Below, in pieces: positions 30,401-41,992 of a stretch of DNA of 64,000 bases; position 1 is the stretch's first letter, and every line of letters begins with the position of its first letter. Position numbers and translations under genes: made by a program. This DNA comes from Gracilaria domingensis (lineage: Eukaryota; Rhodophyta; Florideophyceae; Gracilariales; Gracilariaceae). The stretch is taken from contig VCMS01000008.1 in the NCBI GenBank assembly GCA_022539475.1, positions 124,001 through 188,000 of the forward strand, read 5' to 3'. The notes beneath the pieces were generated by a model, which was given only the letters and a program-made list of their open reading frames with translations, was not told where the DNA came from and made no database searches.

Positions 30401-32447
30401 AATGCTCTGATACTGTTCCTGGACCAAATTTTATTTGAAGGGATGTTAGTCCTTCATGAACACCTCGAAGCAGTCGACCCCCGTCCTTGTAGGTCAGGTG
30501 AGACGATTTGTCCATTGCTAGACGAATAATTAGGGCTATCTCATCAAGATGGTCACCTATCCCACACCCTACGGCACGGCATGCTTGTGCGAGCATACGA
30601 ATTCTCCAAACCATTTCCGTTCCACTTACAGTAGCCAAACACTTCTTGGTAGTTTCGACAGCAGCACCATCGTCAAGTATGCTCCGGATCAAAGACGGAA
30701 CGAAAATGGACACTGAAGACCCACCTCTTGAGACTGTGGTTGCAGCTGCTGCAGCTCTGACCAGGACCCCATAGTACTTCATACCATTTTTGCAAGCAGA
30801 CCCAGTTAGTTTCTGGGCAATTCGGTGTGTTGCTGACTCAGCAATCGTTCCAGGAAGAGCTCCGAACAGGTTCTCTATAGCCACAGAAAACATGAAGAAA
30901 GAAAGATGGGAATCGCCTGAACTGTACACCCCATTTCTATTCTTCTTCGGAGGTGCTTCAAGAGATTCAAGTTTTGAGAATGTGCGATCCAAAATCTGTG
31001 GCACGTAGTCCTCTAGGAAGTCCTCAAAGCCACTACTGTGATCTTCCTCGAAAATGCTTTGCAGCCTAGCAGCGGCACCCGCGATAAACTTTAGAGTATA
31101 CTCGGTCTTTCCCAGATCGTTGGGATCGATTCCCGGCAGTGTTAGCTCAAGCGCTTGGGTTAGGTAGTCCATCCCATTCAGAAATATGTCTCCATCTACA
31201 AATAAAAGGGTCAAAGACGCAAGACGCTTAAGGGCAGCGAAAGTACGGTGACGGGAAGAGACGGAACAAAGACCTTCGGCAGCTTCAATAAGCAGGGGTT
31301 CGACAACCTTCCCAGGCTGTAGTAATGCTAGCTCTTTTGCTGCAGTTGCCGAATGCATGGATAAGTTCATGACCTTGGAATGTAATCCGTGATGAATAAG
31401 CGGGCGTAAAATGTGAACGAGCTTGTTAATAATATCTGGAGTGAGACGATGTTCACTTGGAGCTACTCTCTTTGTAGCACGGCCATTCAAAACTCTCGTG
31501 AGTACTCTTGCCTTTGTAGCTTTCTGCTCTTCATTCACACCGGATGAAAGATGGGACAGGACATACGACAGAAATGTGCCGGTACAGAAAGACCAAGAAC
31601 CACTATTACTCTGATGGAAGTAATTGGCAATGAGGGTGAAGAATCGTCCCGAGTATTCCAAGGCCTCAGAATACTTCGGAGATAATGAATATACAGCAAA
31701 GATCGCAAACATTGATATATTCTTTCCATCTATCAAGAAATGCAAGTGCGTTGGACAGTGTCGGTCAATCTGACCGTGAGAGGCGTACGAACCCAAAGCC
31801 AACAGAAAGGCAGACTTCATGCGACTGTGTTATCCAGCGAAAGATACGGCGTCCAGTCATGCACACATGGCTGGTGCCGAGCCAATCTCGAAAACATGCT
31901 CATCCAGATGGTGTTCCAATCACTGGGACAAGATATGGTCTCCCATATCTTCATAATTTCTGGTACCCAGCCAGACCACGAGTCGGCTCGGGAGGGCAGA
32001 ACGTGAGAAAGAAGGAGAAGCGCTCTGAATTTGACATCAATATCAGTAGAATGTAACCTGTGCGCAAACTCATTCCATATGTTTTCTGCGCTGTCATCAG
32101 GAGTCAGGAAGTTCCTGCTCTTCGTGAGCAGAAAAGCGAGATTTCGGCAATGTGAATCTCTGAAATCCCTGCCGATATACGGACTGCCGTCAATACATTC
32201 ATTATGCACTTCAATGATGCGCTTCAAGATTGCACGGCACGGGATGCCGTCGGGAATCACACAGAGTCTCTTGGTTAAAACACGTGAAGCACAGCGCGCC
32301 ATCTTGGAACGTAGCCCCATATCGATTGAAGGCGACAGAGCGCCCCTGATCATGATGTTGATGAAGAACGGAAATTCATGTGGTTCAAAGGCATGCTTGA
32401 AGTCAAGGTAACGACCAATGCGGTTTTCCAAAGCGGCAAGATCGCGT
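27430..32447 (-). pseudogene. Broken copy of proteasome activator PSME4/Blm10 (PA200)
   Basis: PA200/Blm10 is a HEAT-repeat cap of the 20S proteasome. Homology runs over ~5 kb: FSRLARHQPCVHDWTPY (31.85 kb), YFHQSNSGSWSF (31.6 kb), ALELTLPGIDPNDLGKTEYTLKFIA (31.1 kb), FEWHIPTEEEW (30.4 kb), FLLRDDRPPSAAVADFF (28.9 kb) and WKVRSGIPGCLQ (27.45 kb). The reading frame changes by -1 at about 31820. It then stays in one register to 27585 although crossed by TAG at 30399 and 29931, TAG at 29229, and TGA at 28314 and 28026, before a TAA and a further frame change near 27590. About 80 N-terminal and 230 C-terminal residues expected for the family are absent. No start codon was found. Ordinary introns do not explain the stops, because the homologous sequence runs through them. 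Confidence 0.85.
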
Positions 32448-32462
32448 TCAAAGGCACTCCGA

Positions 32463-33531
32463 GTCTATTCCATACCGTAACAGTTCCATCAACCGACTCA
32501 ATTAGAATATAATTACCTGACTTGTTCCACTTTAACGAAAGCAGTGGTCCACTATGTCTCAGAAGGCTTTGCTTAATTCTCCAGTCTCACTGCACACTTT
32601 TGAAATCCCATCATATGTACCGGTTGCAAGCATTGTTCCAGTTGGAATCCAATCTAAAGAGGTGACATCGTTTGATACATGTTTGCTCAAGGTGCTAGAT
32701 CGTGTTAGTTCGGCTGCATGAGGCAGTACCAAAGACTGTGCAGCTGCTGCCGCTGATACTGACGCTGACGCTGAAGAGGGGGCTGGAAAAGTGGTAGAAG
32801 TAGGCCAGATTCGAGCTGTAGAGTCTCTCGCAAATGCTGCCAGAACGGACGTAAGCGGGTTCCATGCTCGGACACACGCCTCTGATGTATATCCTTTGAA
32901 GCTGAGAACTTCTGAGTGTGGGACATCCGTGTTCGATTGGTACATTCCTTTGCTTTGTCAATGTTTGTCGTGGGTTTCTTGTCGTCTAGGTCCATCATCA
33001 CGGCGTTGTCACTGGTTCCATTGATTACATTGACCTGCTGACGTGGCTTGAAAGTCCTGATTGCATAGGAAACGATGGACGTCAAGCAAAGAACTGACGC
33101 GGTCCATGGCGTGAGTGCCTTCTTTACTTTCGTCCATGAGACTATCTTCGATTGCGACAAAGTGTACGCTGCGTTGGATGAAGGAAATCAGAGCACCTGG
33201 AGGTATTTGAGAGCCATCGATTTTGGTCCTGCTCACTTGGCTCTCGTAGCCGAAAGCCAAAAGCGCTCCGAAAGTATCCTATAAAGATAGGATCAAGTAG
33301 AAGAAACGAACGAAAATAAGAAAGGAACACACACACACGTAGAGTTAGCGTGGAACAGTGGTGCACCGCGAGAACAAGTTGAGTACAAATGCACAAAAGT
33401 ACACAGAGCTGTTGTGCGGTGCAGAGGTACACGTTCGATGCGGACCCTGAACGTAAAGGGAACAGTTTGTTGAACGTACCAGACTGCTGCAAATAATGGA
33501 ATGCTAGATCATTGATCTCACCTGAGCTCAC
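32463..33531 (-). pseudogene. Broken 5' part of a TBL1-type LisH/WD40 corepressor gene
   Basis: TBL1/TBLR1 proteins are WD40 subunits of histone deacetylase corepressors. The N-terminal LisH pattern SSGEINDLAFHYLQQSG starts at 33531, but its expected ATG is GTG. A 201-bp GT-AG intron (33279-33479) is retained. PPGALISFIQRSVHFV, then DLDDKK-type linker, SEVLSFKGYTSEACVRAWNP, DSTARIW, DVTSLDWIPTGTMLATGTYDG and LLSLKWNKSGNYIL follow, but in three different frames, with shifts near 33055, 32960 and 32575. Homology ends at VTVWN (~32463), after about two and a half of the seven or eight WD repeats. It abuts the PSME4-like copy without a gap. Confidence 0.85.
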
Positions 33532-33543
33532 AGGAGTGTGAGT

Positions 33544-33843
33544 CTAAAGCTTGGACCACCTGAGTGGATAAATGTTGAGTCCCAGAATTCGCCCCGGTGG
33601 ACGGGTGTATGTGATCAACTCAGAACGACCTTGACCGCAAGGAAAAACACAACGAAGCTGCACGCAAAGACGCGAGCGCGTCTTCAAAAACAGAATGCCA
33701 CACAAGAGCCAAGTAAAAAGCGCAGTTAAACCGAGGTGCGAAGTGAAACCGGCGCTGCTCATAACGAAGAATGAAATGTAAGCGCCGGAAAACCAACCAA
33801 GACACGATTTCCATAACTCGGTCTCCTCTTCTGAGAGGCTCAT
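33544..33843 (-). CDS. Possible small two-helix membrane protein, doubtful
   Basis: About 99 codons from an ATG at 33843: SLSEEETELWKSCLGWFSG, then two hydrophobic stretches (AYISFFVMSSAGF and LGLTALFTWLLCGILFL) and a basic, Cys-containing tail. TTTAAATAAG lies about 30 bp upstream and could serve as a TATA-like box. Another frame on the same strand (33620-33865) is similarly long, no family was recognised, and it sits between a pseudogene and a transposon. It may be chance. Confidence 0.25.
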   Translation of the reverse strand: MSLSEEETELWKSCLGWFSGAYISFFVMSSAGFTSHLGLTALFTWLLCGILFLKTRSRLCVQLRCVFPCGQGRSELITYTRPPGRILGLNIYPLRWSKL

Positions 33844-33918
33844 GAGCACTGTTGGAATGTGCCATTCTTATTTAAAGTCTTAGAGACCACCATGTGATTG
33901 GTAGCAACGCCCGGAGAT

Positions 33919-35196
33919 TCAAAGAATACTTAAGTTACATGGCGCACCACGAGGCATGGGACGCTTTAGCCCCTTCTGCGCAATAACTTCCACTAAAGCG
34001 TCCCTCTTGGACAGAACAAAAACTCCATCTGCCTCAACCTCTTCTTCCTCAACACATACCCAGTCCGCGTGCCTCTCCTTACAACATTGATACCAGGCAA
34101 GAACATCTTGAACGCGTTCACAAACCTCTTCCTCAGTAATTTCCTTGCAGCCAGATAATCTGTTCTCGATGCAGAAGTTATGAAGCTTCATGCATACCGA
34201 GACAATTTCACAGTTCACACTAACAGAAAACTCCAGAAAGTTCAGAATCCGCCATCTGGCAACCAGCATACCGAAAGCCTGTTCCACATGAATTCTTAAT
34301 GAAGACAGATAAAAGTTAAACCCGTCCTCCCAGCACGTTCTTATCTGCGAAATAGGTATAGGACAAATCAGGCTGTTAGTACAGACATAAGCTTCGTCCC
34401 CAACAATCCAGTATTCCACCTGAAGATTATTTTCAGCCAAAAAGCGCCCAAGCTTAGAAACAACATGGGCCAGTTGGTCATGCGTAGAACCCACGCATCG
34501 TATGGAGACATCCATGAATCGGTATCGTGAATCCACAAGAGCCTGAACGGGAAGCGAGTAGCAATTCTTACGACAATAAAATGCAGCAGCATTTGGACAC
34601 GAAGGTTTCTTCATTTGGACAGCAATTCCATCGATTGCCCCAACACAACCAGTTAGAGGGCTCAAACGTTTTCGAGAGTGCTTGAAGCCCAACGAAAGCT
34701 CTTCTAGCCCTTCAACAGAATTAGGAAGACCTGGTAGTTTCAATTCGTTCATCAACGCCATTCGAGTGTCATGAAAGACATGGTAGGCAGTTGAGCGCCC
34801 TACGTGAAAAGAAAGCATTATGTCAGCATAACTGGAACCCGCCAGCATACGCAAAGTGATAGCTAAGCGCGTCTTCGGAGTAATTGTGAGGCGTTTCGAT
34901 CTGTCTCCCATTTCAACGTTTCTCACAAGACGATGACCTACTCTGTCGAAAAGTTCGTCAAAGTTATCCCGCGTCATACGAAACACGTTTCTGAACGCTC
35001 GAGAGTTTAGATTGGCGGAGAGAGTTTCGTAGGTTAATAATCGTTTGATGATAGTCGGTTGTCGTTTTTTGACCCTGTGCTTATTGAGTAAGATTTGGAC
35101 GCCATTGAGACAGTGGGTAAACGCTTCAATAACAAATGCGCTGCTCATGAGGACAGATTTTCGCTTCGCTGTGTGCGATCCAACGAACGCAACCAT
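33919..35196 (-). mobile_element. PIF/Harbinger-type DDE transposase, intact ORF
   Basis: 425 residues from the ATG at 35196; the frame extends ten codons upstream without an ATG. Residues ~60-165 are the helical, HTH-containing region (RMTRDNFDELFDRVG, LRMLAGSSYADIMLSFHVGRSTAYHVF). The DDE_Tnp_4 nuclease carries D189 (GAIDGIAVQMKKP), D267 (VGDEAY) and E305 (RIHVEQAFGML.ARWRIL), all present, so the catalytic triad is intact. The C-terminus (EEEEVEADGVFVLSKRDAL) is acidic. PIF/Harbinger elements usually carry a second, Myb-like gene; none lies next to this ORF. I could not identify terminal inverted repeats or a 3-bp target duplication by eye, so element limits are unknown. Confidence 0.9.
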
Positions 35197-35899
35197 GGTG
35201 GTTGAGCCGTGTTCGACTCGACACAAGAGCGATGATCATTGCAAGAAACGCTTATATCACCAGACAACGATTCAAAAGAGTACCTCTCGATTAATGGGAG
35301 AGCACAGCAAAAGAGCTGGGTGAGATCATGGAAAAGGAGAGCGGGAATGTACATGATCTACGCCGTCGACGAAGAGCAATCTGCTTACCTCAGAATATAG
35401 CGTACCGATAAGTACGCGCTACGGCCGACAGTGACGCACTTTGACGAGGCACAGAGGTTTGGCGAGGCACAGAGGTGCATAATAGAATGAGAAGGGTATT
35501 GGTCCTTTCAGTGGAACGGGGCAGTAGGTGGTTCAATTTACAGCCAGGCTTTCTTGAAAAACTCAAGATATCAACGTTAACGACAACGCGTCGTCAACGC
35601 TTGTTAAGACAGGCCCTCAGGGTGATGATGCGTAGCTCATGTTCTTCGTTGTGTGAAACTGGTTAACATTCTACGCTGCAGCAGTTTTCTAGATTACCAC
35701 ACCCACACTCCTAAGAAGCTTTAGCACGAGTAGTTTCCATGCCACGCCGCAGTGATATGGATAATCTCTGGACAACCGTCGACGTTGTGGATAACTGTTT
35801 CTTCGGCAAACACGAGATATAAGGATAAGGCTACCTCCAGAACTCCATCATCACGTGGCTCCATTGTTTACTCACAAATGCATGATTCGCATGCTTCAA
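35197..35899. other. Region between transposase and aminopeptidase gene, with repeat copy B
   Basis: 703 bases that may include the right end of the Harbinger-type element. It holds a short direct repeat (gaggcacagaggt near 35441 and 35464) and the dispersed repeat copy B. No gene was recognised. Confidence 0.45.
35575..35641 (+). repeat. Dispersed repeat copy B
   Basis: Plus-strand order is acgacaacgcg, gtcaacgcttgttaagacag (from 35594) and gatgcgtagctcatg, the same order as copy A on its minus strand. It lacks the hairpin of copy A. Confidence 0.8.
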
Positions 35900-38050
35900 T
35901 CATTGGTCTGTCGTGAGGTCTTTCTCGATCATCTTTCTCGCAATGCTATGATAACTGCTCTTCAGCAAATTGAAAAGCTCTTTTGCGTATTGACCGCGCG
36001 GATAGACATGATACATGTCCTTAAACAAAGGCCGAACAAATTTCATACGACCTTGGGTTGATACAAAGTCTTTCACATTATCTAGAGCCTTTTCGTATTT
36101 CGCCTTAAGAGCAATTCGGCACCATGCAAACCTGACTTCTGAGTTACGCATGCTATTAAAGTCACAGAGTGACTGTATTATACTAGCGCACTTCTCATTC
36201 CAAACGACCCCATCCTTGATAGTACTGCCCTCACCAATTTTAGCCTGCAGCTCGTTTAAAAAGCATAACGTCTGCTTCGCCTCCCACCCTGTAAACTGCG
36301 GACCCCAGTTGTGAAACTCTTCATGAGCTTTCTTCAATGCAGTCTCCTCATCATCATCTTTGACAGTAACAAAAAAGTTCAACCACTGTCCCGCACGTGA
36401 TGAAGCTTCTTCAAGAAGAGAAGTGTCCACTGGAGCTAAATCTGGACATTTTCCAGTTCCATGAAGCCATAAGTCCACATCAATCTCTTCCGCAGTTTTT
36501 GGAAACGTCTTCTCAAACATTCGCACGAAGTCAGAGCTTGATATCGATTGATATTTAAACTTCTGAAAGTACTCTCTCAAGAATTCTTGAACGCAAAAGG
36601 ACGTCATACGGATTGATAATAGTATGTGTAAGTCAGCGTAAAGAAAGAACGAAACGAAATGTATGCTAATGCCTTACCGTGGAAGTCAGATCCGTAATCT
36701 TCTTTGACACAGTGCTCTAACCAGAGCAAAAAGTTGTAACCTTTTTCATATGGGACGCAGGAGAAGTAGTCATCTGGGTCCTCCCCGTCTTTGAGCTTCG
36801 TGACGAGTGATGTTGTCTTGTGATGTTCACCTACGGAAGCAAGATAGTTGTTCAAGGATTGTCGACCCGCTATTGCAGCAAGGCCTTCTACGCCGGAACC
36901 ATACATTTTGCTGAGTATCCGTCGTTCCAGCTTCACTGTGAAGCCTTCATTCACCCAAAAGTGGCAACAATCCCTGCACGAAACTAGGTTTCCAGCCCAA
37001 CTGTGGGCTATCTCATGTATTATAACGTTGACGAGCGAACGATCTCCCTATATTGAAGTGAAGCATAAAAACAATGATTTCAAGTGTTAGCAATGCTGGA
37101 AATGAAAAGAGAAGGCGAGAATGGATCAAACGCACCGATAACAGGGTTGGAGTTACGAATGTAAGCATAGGATTCTCCATCCCACCATAAGGGAACGAAG
37201 CAGGCAGTACCAGCAAATCATATCTTCCCCAAACGTACGGTCCAGCCAGGTCTTCTGCTGCGGTGAGCATCTGCTCCACTTCCGCAAACTCGTATGCAGC
37301 ATTCTCGATAACTCCAGGTTGTGCCCACACCTTGCATCTTGGCGACAAGGCTCTGCTTTCCAAGCTTCCGCATGCAAGAGCGAACAGGTACGACGGAATT
37401 GGAACGGCGCAATGAAATCGAGAAGAACCATCAGGATCATCACTCGCAGAGGGAACGCGTTGGGCTGACATTGCAACAGATAAATTATGATATGGTGGCA
37501 AAACCGATACGATGGCAGTGTATGGTGACTTTACTGCTGGTGTATCTTGACACGGAAAAATCGAACGAGCATGAATGGCTTGAGCCTGAGTGAACATGAA
37601 AGGCTGACCGGCCGCCTGTTCCGGGGTTAACCAGTCGCATGCACCTCCAGCAGGTGATCCGCCTCCGCAACCATCTGTCTCATAGGTGACGCAAACCTGA
37701 AATGTCGCCGAATCAGACTGAGGTAGCTCTATCGACAAGATTCCACCAACCGGAGACTCGTCTTCTTTGGCGTTATATGGAAGAGACGTGCCATTAGAAG
37801 TTGTGACCGACTTAATATCAATTCCCCTTATATCGAGCGAAAGATTCTCAGAAGATTGAAGCCTTCGAAATGTATAAAGAACTCGCCCGGTGAGCCGCTT
37901 CTTTTCAAAGTCGATGGTTAAATAGATGCACATGTCATCCGTGAAATGAACACCCGGCCATGAATGAGATGCAGGATCCTTGAAATACGGTAGTGGCGCC
38001 TTCACTGTATCAGGTGGTAACGGAGGAAATTCTTTCTCTCCAAGAACCAT
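35900..38050 (-). CDS. Leukotriene A4 hydrolase-type aminopeptidase (M1 family)
   Basis: Zinc aminopeptidase of family M1 in the LTA4H/LAP2 subgroup, normally cytosolic. It has three exons: 38050-37136, 37047-36678 and 36585-35900, 656 residues in all. Intron 1 (88 bp, gtgcgt...atatag) lies after the YGGMENPMLTFVTPTLLS motif; splicing brings in GDRSLVNVIIHEIAHSW. Intron 2 (91 bp, gtaagg...ttcaag) joins DFH to EFLREYFQKF. The zinc site HEIAH and the downstream NEGFT Glu are intact, and the substrate-binding GGMEN motif is present. The C-terminal helical domain ends with GRMKFVRPLFKDMY and RKMIEKDL, as in LTA4H. Human LTA4H is 611 and yeast Lap2 671 residues. There is no targeting peptide; whether it has epoxide hydrolase activity cannot be told. 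Confidence 0.93.
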
Positions 38051-38391
38051 GTTTGCAATTCAAACCGATCGGCAACAACTTGACTTTTGCAAGACGAACT
38101 AAGGGGTGCCTTCGCGCCGCCGAGCTGCAGTAACTTTCGGAACTTTTTACCTGGCGTGATATGTGGATCAACAATCTGCCGTAAAAGGCGACCATCCACT
38201 CCCGTCGTATCCTTAGATATCGTCGTTACGACAAGGATGGCGACTCGTTCGATTGAGCACTTCGGTTTTTAAGTTCAGTTGAACTTCCGAACTTCGGAAC
38301 GGAATCCGAAGTGCGCAGAGTAGAATGTTCAATTTTTTATCCCTGAATTTTGCCAAAGAGTTACGGAAAGCTATCTACGCCTGGTGCACTG

Positions 38392-38427
38392 CACCAGTGG
38401 TGAATCACCAGCGGATCACCACTGGTG
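38392..38427. repeat. Perfect hairpin, 12-bp arms, 12-base loop
   Basis: caccagtggtga at 38392-38403 and its exact reverse complement at 38416-38427. The loop repeats part of the arm (atcaccag). Confidence 0.85.
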
Positions 38428-38481
38428 ATTTGACCAAGATACATCATCTACTCGTAGTCTCGATAACGGTGAACGTGAACG

Positions 38482-38520
38482 ATATTTGCGTCCACGGTCA
38501 TATATTTGCGTCCACGGTCA
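38482..38520. repeat. Tandem duplication of a 19-bp word, leading into repeat C
   Basis: atatttgcgtccacggtca occurs at 38482-38500 and 38502-38520. The second unit runs directly into the dispersed-repeat core. Confidence 0.9.
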
Positions 38521-38543
38521 ACGCTTGTTAAGACAGGGCCTCA
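38516..38543 (+). repeat. Dispersed repeat copy C (core only)
   Basis: ggtcaacgcttgttaagaca... is identical to the minus strand of copy A over about 27 bases. Flanks differ from copies A and B, so only the core is shared. Confidence 0.8.
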
Positions 38544-39219
38544 CACGTCCTGTTTAGACACCATCGGGCTAGAGGGGAGTATATTGACTCTGGAGATCAC
38601 CAGGCTCTTGCGGTATCTCCTTGATTCCCCTTCCTCGTTCTTCACTTCACATCACAGCGCTTCACAGCGCACTCAGCGTATTACATGCACTGCTGCTGAG
38701 CACCTGAGAAAGAATCAGAGAAATTGATTGCATACTCTAGGTGCGAGGCGTTGATACCCGTGCAGGAAAGGAGTACACCTGCAGTACCAAGGATACAAAG
38801 TTGACAGACTCACCAAGGGGCTAGGAGGGTTAGAAGGCTAACCCCCTGTCAAGAACGGCCCTGAATGGACATCTACGCAATGTGACACAGATGTCAGAGA
38901 AATGAGCTTGTGAGTGCATGAACAATGAGCACATCAGTATGGGTTTGTTAGAAACAATCCGCGCATGGATGGAAGCGCGGCCAACACGATGACCGACGAA
39001 CGCCATACTACGAAATGGTCGTACGCGTGGGAGAGGGTTGTGCCCGAGAATGCAGGATATAAGCGGGCGGGTGGTGGTAGAGAAAGACAGGCGTACGGAA
39101 CGAGCAGGTGGTAGCTTTGAACCCTTAGTCGCAAGGCGGAAGAATCCTGGGATCCTCGACACTTGTTGAACAATTGGTGCAGGGTACTGGTAACAAAAAG
39201 AACGTTGGTGTCCCAGTTG

Positions 39220-40248
39220 TTACGCAACCGCAACTCGTAGCTTCAGGTGAACTTTTCGTCCTAGCGCTTCGCTCGCGCTTTTCTCCGCAGTCTCGCGAAT
39301 CCATTCAATGACACGGCCTCCAGGGCCGACAACGATACCCACAGCGCTGGGTCTCGGAACTCGGATGATCTCCGAAACGTACACCTCACCATGTGGTAAC
39401 TCAATCATTCTGTCATTCTCAAATCGGCAGTGGTACGGTAGTTCTTCATGCACTCTATGCAGAAGCTTTTCCCAAACGTGCTGTCTTATAAGGTCTAGAT
39501 CGTCCTCACAATGTTTCATGTCAGGAGTAACCTCAAAATCACCTTCAACAGTCATTTCAAGGAGCTTGTCGCGCAAGTCTTGCACTCCACGACCATTATA
39601 AGCGGAGACCATAAAGATTCGATCCTCAAACGTCGTTGCGAAGTTGCGGATGTCTTTTTGAAAGAAATCGGCAGCCACTAGAATTCGGGATCGAGGTGAA
39701 ACCTTGTCGCACTTGTTCAACACAAGCACGAGACCTCCACTTCGTTGATTGTTGCTACGAATTTCTGACACCTGCTCCGAAATCCGTGCACATCTCTGCC
39801 AGTATCTTTGGCCCCTTGAAGTATCTACGACCACAACCACAACATCCGCGTCCACCGCGGCCCCCCATCCACAGGTTGTGAGTTCCCTTCGTTCGGGTCC
39901 CAGCTTCTTGACAAACTGGCGTTCGACCACTCCGGGAGTATCCCAGAATATTAGCTGGCGATTTTCCTCCGTGAAAGCACCCACAGTGCGGTAACGAGTG
40001 GCATTCACTTTTCGAGACACTGCTGAAACCCGACATTCAATCAATGCGTTCGATAGTGATGACTTACCGGCGTTTGGAGCCCCGATTATGGCGACGGAGG
40101 CAATCCTTGTATTCGCTGGTACTTCTGGCAGTATTGCAGAGTAATCCGATGTCAGTGAACTCGGGGCGGCAGCAAAACGCCTTGCAAACGTTGTTCGTGC
40201 GCATAATGGTATTGGCTTTCTGGCCAGAAAGAAAAAAGTGCGAATCAT
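39220..40248 (-). CDS. era: Era-like GTPase, mitochondrial ribosome assembly (ERAL1 type)
   Basis: Binds the 3' region of small-subunit rRNA and helps assemble the organellar 30S/28S particle. 342 residues from the ATG at 40248, the first in frame. The leader (MIRTFFFLARKPIPLCARTTFARRF) is a clear mitochondrial-type presequence. The GTPase domain has GAPNAGKSSLSN (G1), DTPG (G3) and NKCD (G4). The C-terminal KH domain has GIVVGPGGRVIEWIRE, the RNA-binding loop. One feature is a VDADVVVVVVDTSRG strand rich in Val. It is intronless and reads away from ubiquitin-L40. Confidence 0.94.
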   Translation of the reverse strand: MIRTFFFLARKPIPLCARTTFARRFAAAPSSLTSDYSAILPEVPANTRIASVAIIGAPNAGKSSLSNALIECRVSAVSRKVNATRYRTVGAFTEENRQLIFWDTPGVVERQFVKKLGPERRELTTCGWGAAVDADVVVVVVDTSRGQRYWQRCARISEQVSEIRSNNQRSGGLVLVLNKCDKVSPRSRILVAADFFQKDIRNFATTFEDRIFMVSAYNGRGVQDLRDKLLEMTVEGDFEVTPDMKHCEDDLDLIRQHVWEKLLHRVHEELPYHCRFENDRMIELPHGEVYVSEIIRVPRPSAVGIVVGPGGRVIEWIRETAEKSASEALGRKVHLKLRVAVA

Positions 40249-41199
<951 letters not shown>

Positions 41200-41992
41200 G
41201 CGTGATTGCGGGCTTGTGCTCTGCATGCGTCTAACGTCTTGATGTGTCAACAGAGGTTTTGGCACCTGGGTGTCTCGGCTGTAGAGATACAAGAGTACAG
41301 AATAAACTGTTTGGTATTCTGTTTGTCAGGATAGCAGCAAGCACATCATGCTTCGGCGCTCTTCTCTAGCGCTCTTCTACGTTCGTAGCTTGGGAACAAA
41401 AACTTGCGATCCTTCGATACCGACACTGACCTTGGAACAACAACGTTGCAAACATTCCATTCACTTCGACATGACCCGTCCGCATATCGGCCAAGGGTAT
41501 GCCACAACGTGACATGTCCGAAAAAGTGGAAACCAAGAAAAAGTTTGGCTAGCCGAGCACGAAGGTCTGGCGCGTGTTTCCGCCGCCACAGCGACTGTCC
41601 GCCCCAGGAAGGCGCGCGGAGCGGTGCGTTATGTAGATTTTCGGAAATTTTTGGGGCGGTGCGGGCGCGACGTCCGCCCGGCGCGCGCGGTCGGGCGCGG
41701 AGACGGAGGTGACGCAGCGACTGCAATTGACAATTGGCGGCAGTTGCGCACCGCCGCCTTGAAAGGCGGCCACTTGCCGCTGCATTTTCGCCGTACATGT
41801 AACATGGCTGCCGATTTTCCCCGCCGCCAACGTTACACTCGGCGCTGTCGCCTCGTCCATCCGCATGGCCGATAACCGACCACCATCTACCACCGTTCCT
41901 TGTCGCTTGTCCCTGTCGCTGTTGTATACCTGTTCCCAACACCTCTCCCTTCGCTCCCTGCCTCACCCCTATACTCCCCCTCGACTGCCATC
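41200..41992. other. GC-rich region upstream of the bromodomain gene
   Basis: 793 bases. The part from about 41560 to 41840 is rich in CG dinucleotides and ggcggc/gccgcc words, unlike the rest of the window, and lies just before the bromodomain gene, so it is likely promoter. No gene was seen; overlapping frames on both strands are compositional. Confidence 0.5.

Larger units (their letters stand above)
38051..39219. other. Intergenic region with hairpin, tandem duplication and repeat copy C
   Basis: 1.17 kb between the aminopeptidase start and the 3' end of Era. Three short repeat structures lie in 38392-38543. The rest (38550-39219) shows no gene; opposing frames at 38830-39233 are not family-like. 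Confidence 0.5.

Noticed and set aside
27585-31820. TAG or TGA reassigned to an amino acid in this organism
   Set aside because: UBA52, TFIIA, PRPP synthetase and the VOC gene end in TAG, and EF-Ts, the PBS linker and others end in TGA, at family-typical C-termini.
27585-32447. PSME4 as an intact gene with many introns
   Set aside because: Homology runs through each stop with the expected spacing, leaving no room for normal-size introns, and both protein ends are missing.
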